From Mycoplasma tullyi (GTDB lineage Bacteria > Bacillota_I > Bacilli_A > Mycoplasmatales > Mycoplasmoidaceae), in NCBI RefSeq assembly GCF_014068355.1, contig NZ_CP059674.1, positions 372,001-436,000 on the forward strand: a stretch of 64,000 nt of DNA, in the 5' to 3' direction. Both the position numbers and the translations under genes were made by a program. This document shows, one piece after another, positions 22,190-32,525 of the stretch (the first letter of the stretch is position 1; each line of letters starts with the position of its first letter). The notes below the pieces were generated by a model. It did no database searches and was not told the origin of the DNA. It saw nothing but the letters and a program-made list of their open reading frames with translations.

Positions 22190-22600
22190 CAAGATATAAC
22201 TCGATTCAAATATAGATAAGATCTGAACGATATTAGTACTCAATGTGATATGCTAGATATCTATCGATATATGTTGATACTTCAGTAGCTTGTAATCATT
22301 ATATTTATGGCGATTATAATAGTTCAGGTACTAAAGTGCTCACTACATCAAGCAAGGACAAGTTCGATACTAATGTAATAAATACGCCACTTATAAGTAT
22401 GTGGGTCAAACAAAAGTTTCTAACTTTTGATACTAAAACTAAAAGCAAACTGATATTAATGACGGCAATATTACATTAGAGAATAATATACATACTATCA
22501 GTTTAATTGAAGGTTGAGATAAGGTTTATATATCAGAGGTTAATGTTGTCGTGATAGGGAAGATAAGCTTAGTTTTAGATTGAGGATGAAAAGGTGAATT
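22190..22600 (+). pseudogene. Decayed remnant of a VlhA-like C-terminus
   Basis: The 815-base gap 22048-22862 has no open gene. Within it, short stretches in changing frames resemble the end of the neighbouring lipoproteins: SLIEGWDKVYIS is like ISLTEGLNKIVVTG, and FDT-type sequence occurs near 22340 and 22430. Stops and frame changes interrupt it. I read it as a fourth, dead copy. The rest of the gap (22600-22862) shows only a T-rich stretch and a small hairpin at about 22767-22787. Confidence 0.4.
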
Positions 22601-22862
22601 GCTGGTAAGATGTATTAATCTTTTTTTTAAAATGTAGTTAATGTTTAAAATTGAATGTTGTAGTCTTAGTATTTTTTATAGTAATAACATTACCGATTAA
22701 ATCTTTCATTTTCTAGTACTTTTTAAGAAACTTAAATTTAAAAATGTCACAATTAAGAAAAGAAATTAAAGATTTCTAATCTTTATGTGTGTTGTGTTAT
22801 TGTTTATTTTAACTACTTATCACAACATCTAAAATCATTAAAAAATTGGCTATTAGAAAACA

Positions 22863-24071
22863 ATGAACAAAATTCAAAAGTTAATTAATGAACTTTGTCC
22901 AAATGGAGTAGAGTTAAAAAGAATTGAAGAAGTAGTTGTTTGAAACAAAAAATTTAAAGACGCAAATAATACTTTTAAACCTGTAAAAATACCTGATATT
23001 TTAAGTAAAGTAGCTAAAGAAATCGCTACAAATGATGGTGATATTAAAATACTAACAACAGGTTTAAAAGACCTATATACTATTAGAGAAGGTAACGAAA
23101 ATTACATTTACAATGGTGAAGTTATCACCATTCCAACAGGTGGTTCGGCGAACATAAAATACCATAATGGTGATTTTATCAACTGTGGCAATATCATTGG
23201 TATCAGTCAAGATAAAAAGGTTTTAAATACCAAATATCTTTATTATTTTCTAATAGAAAATCAGGAATTGATTGAGTCATTTTATCGTGGCAGCGCAATC
23301 AAACATCCTAGTATGTCTGATATTTTGAGTATTGAAATCCCTATACCACCACTTAAAATTCAAGATGAAATAGTGAGGGTGTTGGATTCATTTTCAGAGC
23401 TTACAGCAGAGCTTACAGCAGAGCTTAACTTACGTTCATCTCAATATATCTATTATCGAGATAAGTTACTTAATTTTGATAATAATAATCAAGAAATAAA
23501 AATTAAAAGATTAGATGAAATATCTAATATCTTAGTTGGAAAAGATAAACCTGAAGATTTCTCAACTGAGCAATCAAAAACTCATAACTACCCAGTTATC
23601 AGTAACGGTAAAGGACAAAATGCAATTCTAGGATATTCTAGTACATTCGCTGTAAATAGTGAATGTATTACGATATCAGCAAGAGGTACTATTGGTTATT
23701 GTGAATATCGAAATTATCCTTTTACACCTGTTATTAGATTATTAACATTATTACCTAATGATAATGTTGATACAAAATTCCTTTATCATTATTTATCTAG
23801 ATATTTCAGTGAAAAAACCTATGATGTAGGTGGAATTCAACAATTAACAAAAGTAGATATTCAAGATATTAAAATTCATTGTCCTTGTTTATCTATACAA
23901 AGTAAGATATCTAATTTCTTAGATAATTTTGAACAAATTTGTACTGATTTAAATATTGGTCTTCCCAAAGAAGCAGAATTAAGAAATAAACAATATGAGT
24001 ACTATAGAGATCAGATCTTTAACTATCTAAATACAGGAAAAGTTGAAGATTCGAGAGAGAGAGAGATCTAA
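22863..24071 (+). CDS. hsdS: Type I restriction specificity subunit HsdS, two-domain
   Basis: 402 residues from ATG 22863; TGA near 22940 is Trp. It starts with the HsdS-typical NKIQKLINELCPNGVELK, then target recognition domain 1. A central conserved helix follows (VLDSFSELTAELTAELNLRS, YYRDKLLNF), then domain 2 and a distal conserved helix (ELRNKQYEYYRDQIFNYLN). HsdS selects the bipartite DNA sequence methylated by HsdM and cut by HsdR; neither partner is in the window. The frame ends with TAA just after a (GA)7 tract; one more GA would fuse it to the next ORF. The central linker holds two TAEL units, as in EcoR124I. Confidence 0.92.
23403..23426 (+). repeat. Two TAEL-encoding 12-bp repeats in hsdS
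   Basis: ACAGCAGAGCTT occurs twice in tandem and in frame, encoding TAEL-TAEL in the central conserved region. In EcoR124I and its variant, the number of TAEL units (two or three) sets the spacer length of the recognition site. The second hsdS (25639-26871) has none at the same place. Confidence 0.85.
24053..24066 (+). repeat. (GA)7 tract at the 3' end of hsdS1
   Basis: Seven GA units immediately precede the hsdS1 stop (GATCTAA). The downstream hsdS-like frame begins at the same tract in the +1 frame. Adding one unit or losing two would join both frames without a stop. Confidence 0.9.
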
Positions 24072-24726
24072 TATAATCATTATTCTTACTTATCTATTCG
24101 GTCATATTGATCTTAAACTAATCGATGTTACCGACTTCATTCGTGGTGTTTCTTATTCTAAAAACGATGAAATCAACATGAATGAAGATCTAGATTATAC
24201 TTATATTTTAAGAGCTAATAACATCTCAATAAACAATCAATTAGTTTATGAAGATGTTAAAAAAATTAAAAACAATATAAAGATAAAAGACAATCAAAGA
24301 TTATTTAAAGATGATATCTTGATGTGTATATCAAGCGGTTCTAAAGAACATGTTGGTAAAGTAGCTTATGTATTAAATGATATTGATAACTATAGCTTTG
24401 GTGCATTTATGGCTAAAGTAAAAACTCTTAAATGTGCTAATCCTAGATTCATTTATCACTTTTTAAGTAGTGATAAATTTAATAATCAATTAGATAAATT
24501 AATTAGTAATACAACTATCAATAATATCAATAATCATATTTACTCTAATATAAACTTAACTATTCCTTCATTATCAATTCAGAAGAAAATAGTTGATGTT
24601 CTAGACAACTTCGAACAAGTTTGCTCAAGTTTGAATATTGGATTGCCCAAAGAGATCGAATTAAGAAACAAACAATACGAATTTTATAGAAACCAAATCT
24701 TCAATTACTTAACAACTGGCGAATTC

Positions 24727-24740
24727 GAGAGAGAGAGAGA
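24727..24740 (+). repeat. Second (GA)7 tract between HsdS modules
   Basis: A GA tract of the same length and in the same module position (EFERERDLIRL) as at 24053, but here read through in frame. A third, shorter copy, (GA)4, lies at 26815-26822 in hsdS2. Confidence 0.85.
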
Positions 24741-25638
24741 TCTAATTAGATTACTTGTATATATCTTCGGTAACGTTAACGTTACCCTAGAAGATATCGG
24801 TTATTTTTATAACGGTTTAACTGGCAAAACAAAATCAGATTTTAATCAAGATTCTAATTCTTATTATGTTTCTTATGTTGATATATTCAACAACCTAGTA
24901 ATAAATAATAATTTAAATCTAAATAATAAAGTTAATATATCAGAAAACGAAAAACAAAATAAAGTAAAAATTCACGATTTATTATTTACTAATTCATCTG
25001 AAAATTTTGATGAATGTGCAATGTGTTGTTTATATACTAAAGATATAAACAACGATGTTTATTTAAATAGTTTTTCGTTTGGTTATAGAATATATGATCA
25101 TGATCTTGTAAATCCACATTTCTTAAAACATTTATTTCATACAAATGTTTTAAGAAATAAATTAATAAATGTGTTAGTGGTGTAACTAGATTTAATTTAT
25201 CTAAAGATAAATTTAGAAAGATTAGGATAACTATTCCATCTTTATCTATTCAAAATAAGGTTGTTAATATTTTAGATAATCTTTATCAAATATCGGGTGA
25301 TTTATCACAAGGGATACCTTTGGAAATCTCACTGAGACAAAAGCAGTACGAGTACTATAGAGATCAGATCTTTAATTACTTAAATCCATTTCAGGTCTAC
25401 AAGTAGCAATAACCCTATCTTTTTGTTCTAAAATATGTTCATGATCATGAAATATCAGTAAAATTATTTACATTAATATTGATTACTAATGTAGTGTAAG
25501 ACATAAGCTTATTACAAAAAACTTATCTATAGTTTTTTAATTAAAACTAATAAATTATTTATTTAATAAATAATCTTATTAAGATACTTAATCTAGACTA
25601 GAGATTAAAACTATAAGAAGATTAAAAACATAAAAATA

Positions 25639-26871
25639 ATGAATAAAATTCAGCAATTGATTAGTGAACTTTGTCCTGATGGGGTGGAGTATAAGACATT
25701 AGGTGAAATATGTAATGTCACTAAAGGCAAACAATTAAATCGAGAGAATTTATTAAAAGAAGGATTGATCCCAGTGATAAATGGGGGAATCAGTCCTTCT
25801 GGATATATCAATGAAGGTTTTAATTTTGATAAAAACCATATAACAATTAGTCAAGGTGGAGCTAGTGCTGGTTATATTCAATGAATGGATGTACCATTCT
25901 TTGCTGGTGCACATTGTTTTGTTTTAACTAATGTATCGATCTATGATCGATATTTGTATTATTTCTTAAAGAGTAAGCAAGAATACATTATGAACCTTAA
26001 GTATGGTTCAGGGATTCCAGCTTTAGATAAAAAAACTGTTTTGAATATCGAAGTTGCGGTTCCGCTAATTAAAGTTCAAGAAGAGATAGTCAAGATCCTT
26101 GATTCATTTTCAGAGCTTAACTTACGTTCTAATCAGTATGTCTATTACAGAGATAAGTTGCTAAGCTTTGAACAAGATAAAGAATTAAAAGTTAAAAAGT
26201 TAGGTGAGATTTTTTCTGTAGACAATGTCGGAATAGAGAAGAAAATTATTCATGGAGAAAGATATGTAAAAATTATTAATTACATGGATGTTTTCGAGAA
26301 TAAAACTCTTAAAAAATCTGATTTAAGAATGATGGTCACTGCTACAAAAAGTGAAATTTCAAAATGCAACGTTTTAAAAAATGATGTTTTCATAACACCA
26401 GCAAGTGAAATTAGAAACGAAATTTGTGTAGCTTCTACGGTGTTAGAAGATATGTCAAATGTCTTGTACAGTGATGACATAATGAGACTTAGACCTTTTG
26501 AACCAGATTATTTTGTATCTAAGTTTGTTACTTATTACTTTGATTCTCCACAAGCTAGAAAAGAAATTGAAAAACACGCAAACGGTTCTCAATGATTTTG
26601 AATTAAAAAATCATTTTTAGAAAATTTTGAAATCAAAGTACCTAGCTCAAAAATTGTTAAAAAAATAGTAAGCTTCTTAGATAACTTTGAGGAAATATGT
26701 AGCGATTTGAATATCGAACTTCCAAAAGAAATAGAACTTAGAAACAAGCAATACGAATATTACAAAGATCAAATATTCAACTACTTGAATACAGGTCAAG
26801 TTGACGGAACCGTAGAGAGAGATCTAATTAGATTATTTGTATATATCTTTAATCAAATACAAGTTACTTAG
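25639..26871 (+). CDS. hsdS: Second full type I specificity subunit HsdS
   Basis: 410 residues from ATG 25639 to TAG 26869-26871; TGA at 25882-25884 and 26593-26595 is Trp, so it is one gene. Its N-terminus NKIQQLISELCPDGVEYK is close to hsdS1. Domain 1 (25700-26080) is followed by the central helix SFSELNLRSNQYVYYRDKLL without TAEL units, then domain 2 and ELRNKQYEYYKDQIFNYLN. It ends in a tail (ERDLIRLFVYIF) that is the beginning of a lost third domain, reached through a (GA)4 tract. The promoter probably lies in the 230-base AT-rich gap 25407-25638, where I see no gene. Confidence 0.9.
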
Positions 26872-27480
26872 AAGATGTAGGTCATTTTTATAAAGGTTTA
26901 ACTGGTAAAACAAAATCAGATTTTAGTGAAGATGTAAACTCTTACTATATCTCTTATGTTGATATATTCAACAATTTAGAAATAAATAATAATTTACATC
27001 TGACTAGTAAAGTCAATATGTTAGAAAACGAAAACAAAACAAAGTAGATTAACGATTTAGTATTCATTAATTCTTCAGAGAATTTTGATGAATGTGCAAT
27101 GTGTTGTTTATATAACAAAGATATAAACAATAGCGTTTATTTAAATAGTTTTTTCGTTTGGTTATAGAATATATGATCATGATCTTGTTAATCCACATTT
27201 CTTAAAACATTTATTTAATATAAATGTTTAAAGAAAACAAATTAATAAATGTGTTAGTGGGGTAACTAGATTTAATTTATCTAAAGATAAATTTAGAAAG
27301 ATTGTTATCACTATTCCTTCATTATCTACTCAAAATAAGATTGTTAAAATTCTTGAAGTCTGCATCAAATATCAAACGATTTTTCTCAAGGAATACCTTT
27401 AGAAATCTCGCAAGACAAAACCAGTATGAATTCTACAGTGATGAAATATTTAATTACTTAAATCCTAGTAAGATCGAAAG
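26872..27480 (+). pseudogene. Decayed duplicate of HsdS recognition domain 4
   Basis: This stretch is a degraded copy of 24760-25400: GHFYKGLTGKTKSDF, SYVDIFNNLEINNNL and FDECAMCCLYNKDINN all recur. It carries one-base deletions near 26868 and 27036, an extra T in a T run near 27152 and further indels after 27230. The end retains QYEFYSDEIFNYLNPSK. It stops about 20 bases before the convergent dxs gene. It cannot be translated as a unit. Confidence 0.85.
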
Positions 27481-27501
27481 TATAGAGACGAACAAATTTA
27501 A

Positions 27502-29247
27502 TTACTTATTTAAATTTTTCTTAATCTCATCAATTACCTGTTCATGATCCATCTTATGACGAATTAATAAATCCTTATTATTTCCATGTTGTGGAATAGT
27601 TTTAAAGTTATAAGGATATATTGATTTATTTTGATATTTCTTTTCAACAATTAATAGATAAAACTCATTTACTAATCCAATATTTCCATAAATATTTTCA
27701 TAAATATAAATCTGATCATATTGATCTAGGATCTTAATGATGTTTTGATCTAGTTGATCACCATGAACTAGGATTGCATCAAAGCAATCAACATCATTAA
27801 GTTGTTGTTCATCTAATACTTTCTTAAATAAGATTGGGTCATTATTGTATGAGATTAAGACCGTTTTGTTTGAATTATTATCTGGGTTCAACTTTACTCA
27901 TTGATTGATATTATCAAAGTTTTGATAATATGATTCGTATTGATCTAGTTCAACAAAATAACGATTATATCTAATTGCAATTACTTGGTTTGTATTAGTT
28001 ATTACTTGATTAAGTAGTTTTTTTAATACGATCTCATTGCTTGCAGCATAGATCTTTGAATTTGGGGTGTTTTTAATCATCCCCACATCAAAGATTCCAT
28101 GATGAGATGAACCTTCAGTCCCATTTAATCCACATCGATCAATTAAGAGATTTATCCCTAAATTAAGTCGGGATAAATCATGGTTTAATTGATCATAACT
28201 TCTTTGTAAAAAGGTTGAATAGATTGGTAAAAAAACCGGAACTTTATTTAAACTTACTCCTGAAGCCATTGATAGGGCGTGTTCTTCAGAAATCCCCACA
28301 TCAATATAGTTTTTCTTGTACTTATTGATCAGATCAATAAACCCAGTTGCATAAGTCATTGCAGGATTAATGATACAAAACTGTTGTCCTTCTTTTAGTT
28401 TTGCTTCTAAATAACTAGCTGCTATAAATCCAGCTTGATCTTGATAAGTTTTATTTGAACGATTAGAGTTATGATAAGTTCCAATTAAATCAGCTTCAGC
28501 TGCTTTAATTCCTTTACCCTTAATTGTTTTGACATGAACAATTACGGGTTTATTCTTAACTAGTTGTTTAGCTAACTCTAAACCTTTAAAGATCTGATCT
28601 AGATCATGACCATCTTCTACTTTGATATACTCATAATTTAGTTGTTTAAAGAAGTTGGTATGATCATTCTTTAAGTTAGCTAATAACTTATTAAACTCAC
28701 CAAAGTTTTCAGAGATCGACATCTGATTATCATTAAGAATAATAATCATCTTATGATCATGAAAACTGATATTATTGATTGCTTCAAAAGCAATCCCGTT
28801 AGCGATACTAGCATCCCCGATTACGGGGATGATTAGTTGTTCTTTATTTAGTAGTTGATTACTAAAAACTAATCCACTAGCAACACTAAGTGAATTTGAA
28901 GTATGACCCCCAGCATAATAGTCATACTTAGATTCGTTTAAATCTTGTAACCCACTTAATCCGTTCGTTTGACGGATTGATTTAATCTGATCAAATCTAC
29001 CAGTCACCATCTTATGAACATAAGCTTGGTGACTGGTATCATAGAACACCTTATCTTGATCTAGATTAAAGAAGTATGCTAATGCAATACTTAGTTCAAC
29101 AATCCCAAGATTTGATGATCAATGAATACTTTTTTCATAACCTAGATTAATTAGATAATCCCTGATTTCAGTAGCTAAAACTTTAAGATCATCTTTTTTG
29201 ATCTTTAAGAAATCAGCATAACTCTTAATCGTATTTAATAATTTCAT
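27502..29247 (-). CDS. dxs: 1-deoxy-D-xylulose-5-phosphate synthase
   Basis: 581 residues from ATG 29247; TGA at 27898-27900 and upstream is Trp. It condenses pyruvate and glyceraldehyde 3-phosphate, using thiamine diphosphate, into DXP for isoprenoid (MEP) synthesis. Visible motifs: GGHTSNSLSVASG, the ThDP/Mg site GDASIANG...NDN, VEDGHD, catalytic Glu in DVGISEEHALSMASG, and GTEGSSHHGIFD, which distinguishes DXS from transketolase. Slightly shorter than the usual 620. It begins 6 bases after the hrcA stop on the same strand, so hrcA and dxs form an operon. It converges on the decayed hsdS copy. Most mycoplasmas lack this pathway; M. gallisepticum and M. penetrans are known exceptions. Confidence 0.92.
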
Positions 29248-29253
29248 TATTAA

Positions 29254-30297
29254 TTATTGATCAAAATCATCGATTGGTAAATTTAAATGATCGATCTTTT
29301 CAACTTGTTCTTTTAAGATATTTAATAAACCCTTGATCTTACCGTATTCCATTCGGTTAGGTCCAACGATCGCGATCTGGTGTTTGTTTTGATCAGTCTC
29401 GATCAAAGTTGAAGCAACCGAGATCCCTTCAATCCCAATATCTTGACCAAAGGTGATCACAGATTTCCCAGTTTTTTGTTGCATGAATGAAATCTGTTCT
29501 CAGATTGAAGTATTTTCAAGCAAGTTTAAGATCTCACTTAACTTGTTGTGATCGTGAAACTCGGGGTGGATAACAAGCTTCTTAGTTCCTTTGATATTAA
29601 TCGTACTCTTTTCATTAATATCAAAGATATAATTAACTATTCGTTGCATCACGAATTCGTATTCGTGAACTTTGGTTCTCACAATCTCTTTAATCGCAAT
29701 CAACTTTTCTTTCAATTCAATAAATGGTGTATCAACTAATCGATCATTAAAGATCTGCACACAAGTTGATACATCATCATATTGAATTGAGTTTTGGTAC
29801 TTAATTGTTTTTTTAATCACTTCTCCAGAAGAAGAGACAATCAAGATTAATGCGGTATTATTATTAATCTTGATTAGATCCATTCTTTTTAATAGATCAT
29901 AAGATTTGAACTTAGTTATGACAGAAGGTAAGTTAGTTACATTATTAATGAATTCAACTGATTGTTCAATTACTTCATCAATTGAATGATATCGTTTATT
30001 TAAGATCGTCATTAACTTTTGTTTTAATTGTTCTGAGATCTTAGTTTCAGCTAAATTAGCTTCATAGTATTGATAACCTTTAATCGTTGGTATTCTACCA
30101 GCTGAAGTATGAGGTTTTTCAATATACTTTTCTTTTTCTAACACTGACATCTCGTTGCGAATGGTAGCACTGGACACTTCATTGTTAAAATACTTTTCTA
30201 AGATAATCTTAGAACCAACTGCAGTTGCAGTTGAGATATACTCATTAATAATTGCCTTTAAGATCAAGATCTGGCGTTCTGTCAATTTATTATTCAT
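29254..30297 (-). CDS. hrcA: Heat-inducible transcription repressor HrcA
   Basis: 347 residues; TGA at 29500-29502 is Trp. N-terminal winged-helix (TERQILILKAIINEYI, then SATIRNEMSVLEKEKYIEKP and HTSAGRIPTIKGYQYY) is diagnostic of HrcA. The C-terminal ITFGQDIGIEG and IAIVGPNRMEYGKI segments are the conserved effector core. It represses heat-shock genes by binding CIRCE; the one CIRCE in this window is before lon. The ATG lies 22 bases from the divergent uvrC start, and no CIRCE is present there. Confidence 0.95.
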
Positions 30298-30306
30298 AAT
30301 AATAAA

Positions 30307-30316
30307 ATTATATAAG
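30307..30316. promoter_or_regulatory. Palindromic shared -10 element for hrcA and uvrC
   Basis: Only 22 bases (30298-30319) separate the divergent ATGs. At their centre is the palindrome TTATATAA. On the minus strand it gives TATAAT ten bases before the hrcA ATG; on the plus strand TATAAG three bases before the uvrC ATG. Transcripts from either side would be leaderless or nearly so. Confidence 0.5.
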
Positions 30317-30319
30317 ACA

Positions 30320-32098
30320 ATGAATTTTAAGCTGAAACAAAAACTAGATTTAGCGCCTAAAAAACCAGGGTGTTATTTATGAAAAAATAATCTCAATGAG
30401 ATTATTTATATTGGTAAAGCTAAAAATATTTATAAAAGAACCCACCAATACTTTAATGGGCCAAAAGATCTAAAAACATCAAAGCTAGTCAATGATATCT
30501 TTGATGTTGAATTCATTGAAGTTAATAATGAAAATGAAGCATTATTACTAGAAGCTAATCTAATTAAAAAACACAAGCCTAGATATAATATTCTGCTTAA
30601 GGATAACAATGGTTATCCTTATATTCTGATTACTAAAGAAAAGTATCCAAGATTACTTTATACAAGAAACTTTGATCCCAAAAAGGGTAAACACTACGGA
30701 CCTTTTGCATCTAGCGAGATGAAAGCTTATGATATTTACAATCTTTTATTAAAACTGTTTCCACTAAAAAACTGCTTTAATAAAAAAGGTCGTAAGTGTG
30801 AGTTTTATGATCTTAATTTGTGTATGAAAGCTTGTACTCATGAAGTGACAGATTCTGATTATGAAGTTGTGAAGAAAAAAATAGACTATTTTTTTCACAA
30901 CGGAGCTGATCAAGTTTTAAGTGGGTTGAAAGAAAAAGAATTAGCTGCTAGTTCCAAATTCGATTTTGAACAAGCTAAAAAATATTTAGATCTACAAAAA
31001 GCAATCAAACTAATCTTTGATAAACAGATTATTAATTTATATAGTGCAAAGGAACGTGTAGATGTACTAGCTTATCAGATCAGACAAAACGTGATTTGTA
31101 TTGTGTTATTCTCTTATGTCTCTAGTCAATTAGTATCTAAAAACACAATCTGTGATTTTTATTATGGTGATGAACAAGAAGTAATTACTTCTTATTTAAC
31201 TCAATACTATAAAGATAATATTAAACCTAAGGTTTTGTATGCTTCATTAGATGAAACAAACTCAACTTTATTAAAAGAAGGTTTAGAGATTGAGATCATC
31301 AATCCCACAAGTGGGAAGATGAATGAGATTATGAATCTGGCTTTACAAAATGTTAGTAATGAATTAAACCAAAAATATGATTCGTTAGTTAAAAAAGAAC
31401 AAACAATTAACTTAGCCCTTGATCAATTAAAAGAATTGATCAAGGTAGATAAACTTAATTATATTGAAGTTTATGATAATTCCAACTTATTTAATACTGA
31501 TAAAGTATCAGCGATGATTGTTTTTGAAAACAATCAGTTTAATAAAAAGAAGTATCGTAAATACAAGATTAAAGATGATAGTTCATTAGGTGATTATCAC
31601 TATATGTATGAAGTGATTTATCGGAGATTGTATTCTTCTTTAAAAAATAAATTTGTAGATCTCCCCGATCTAATTGTTTTAGATGGTGGTAAACATCAGG
31701 TGTTAGCAGCTAAAAAGGTGATTAGTGATTTAAGTATTACTAAAAAGATTAATCTGATTGGGTTAGCTAAAAACAACAAACACCAAACCGATAAGATTGT
31801 CGATTATGATCTTAATGAGATCAGTTTAGATAAATCTTCAGCACTTTATTTTTTCTTAGCAAACCTCCAAGAAGAAGTGCATAAGTTTGCGATCACTTTC
31901 TTTCGCAAAACCAAAGCCAAATCATTGTATGATTCGGTCCTTGATGAGATAAAGGGTTTGGGTAAAAAAAGAAAGCAACGATTGATCGAATATTTTAAAA
32001 CGATAGATGAGATTAAAAAAGCTTCAATTGCCAGCTTGTCTCAAGTTTTGCCAATTGAAGTTGCTAAGAATTTGAAGCAGAAATTAGATCAATCGTAG
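30320..32098 (+). CDS. uvrC: UvrABC excinuclease subunit C
   Basis: 592 residues; makes the two incisions in nucleotide excision repair. N-terminal GIY-YIG nuclease: PGCYLW...IIYIGKAKNIYKR. A Cys pair region follows (NCFNKKGRKCEFYDLNLC), then a UVR domain (FDFEQAKKYLDLQKAI), the RNase H-like nuclease (YIEVYDNSNLFNTDKVSAMI, then VLDGGKHQ) and C-terminal helix-hairpin-helices (GLGKKRKQRLIEYF). TGA near 30381 is Trp. It starts a few bases after the shared -10 box and overlaps the convergent IMPACT gene by 35 bases at its end. Confidence 0.95.
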
Positions 32099-32429
32099 CA
32101 TTAGCAGTTTTGCGATACGCCTTAATCAATCCACCAGCTCCTAGTTTCACCCCACCAAAAAAGCGAACTACAAATACAACATAACCATACAATCCTTTGA
32201 TTCTTAACAGATCATATATCGGTTTACCTGCGGTGTTTTTTGGTTCATTATCATCACTAAACCCAGCGGTTTCAACCCCGTTATCTTTATAAAGATAACC
32301 ATAACAGATATGAGTAGCTTTCTTATACTGTTTTCTTAATTGTTCAAGTAAATCCTTTACCTCTTGTTTGGAAGAGATCTGATAAGATAACCCAATAAAC
32401 CTAGAGTTTTTAAAATATAGTTCAACCAT
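32064..32429 (-). CDS. IMPACT/YigZ family protein, N-terminal domain only
   Basis: 121 residues. The family signature is clear: THICYGYLY, FSDDNEPKNTAGKPIYDLL and RFFGGVKLGAGGLIKAYR. Most bacterial YigZ proteins have about 200 residues with a second small domain; this one ends after the first. The molecular role of the family is uncertain (related to eukaryotic translation regulator IMPACT). The last 35 bases overlap the end of uvrC in antisense, so the two converge without a terminator. Confidence 0.88.
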   Translation of the reverse strand: MVELYFKNSRFIGLSYQISSKQEVKDLLEQLRKQYKKATHICYGYLYKDNGVETAGFSDDNEPKNTAGKPIYDLLRIKGLYGYVVFVVRFFGGVKLGAGGLIKAYRKTANATIDLISASNS

Positions 32430-32513
32430 TTAACTAAGATTATATATAAACGATAAGATATTAAAAACTCGGTTTATTGAGATGATATCCATCTAAATCT
32501 AAATAGATTGTGT

Positions 32514-32519
32514 TATAAT
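32514..32519 (+). promoter_or_regulatory. -10 box of the infC operon
   Basis: TATAAT lies 263 bases before the infC start, so the mRNA has a long untranslated leader. Confidence 0.6.
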
Positions 32520-32525
32520 TTATCA

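Larger units (their letters stand above)
24043..25406 (+). pseudogene. Second HsdS-like unit, lacking its own start and frame-shifted
   Basis: A frame overlapping the end of hsdS1 encodes further HsdS modules: recognition domain 3 (DVTDFIRGVSYSKNDE), conserved helix (ELRNKQYEFYRNQIFNYL), a second (GA)7 linker, then domain 4. It has no good start codon of its own, since it begins inside the GA region of hsdS1. Domain 4 is interrupted at TAA 25183-25185; shifting frame near 25167 restores the sequence (CVSGVTRFNLSKDKFRKI), which runs through a final conserved helix to TAG 25404-25406. It would be expressed only by GA-tract fusion to hsdS1 or by re-initiation, and serves as a reservoir of recognition domains. 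Confidence 0.8.
23978..27470 (+). repeat. Five dispersed copies of the HsdS distal conserved region
   Basis: Sequences of about 60 bp encoding LRNKQYEYYRDQIFNYLN-like helices occur near 23980-24037, 24657-24716, 25331-25389, 26741-26795 and 27410-27470. They alternate with divergent recognition domains and provide homology for domain shuffling. Confidence 0.8.

Noticed and set aside
22142-22862. A new gene in the gap before hsdS
   Set aside because: All frames are interrupted; only short resemblances to the VlhA-like C-terminus remain.
24053-26822. GA tracts as sequencing artefacts only
   Set aside because: The three tracts occupy homologous module positions with sensible coding on both sides, so they are a real module feature; exact counts still need confirmation.
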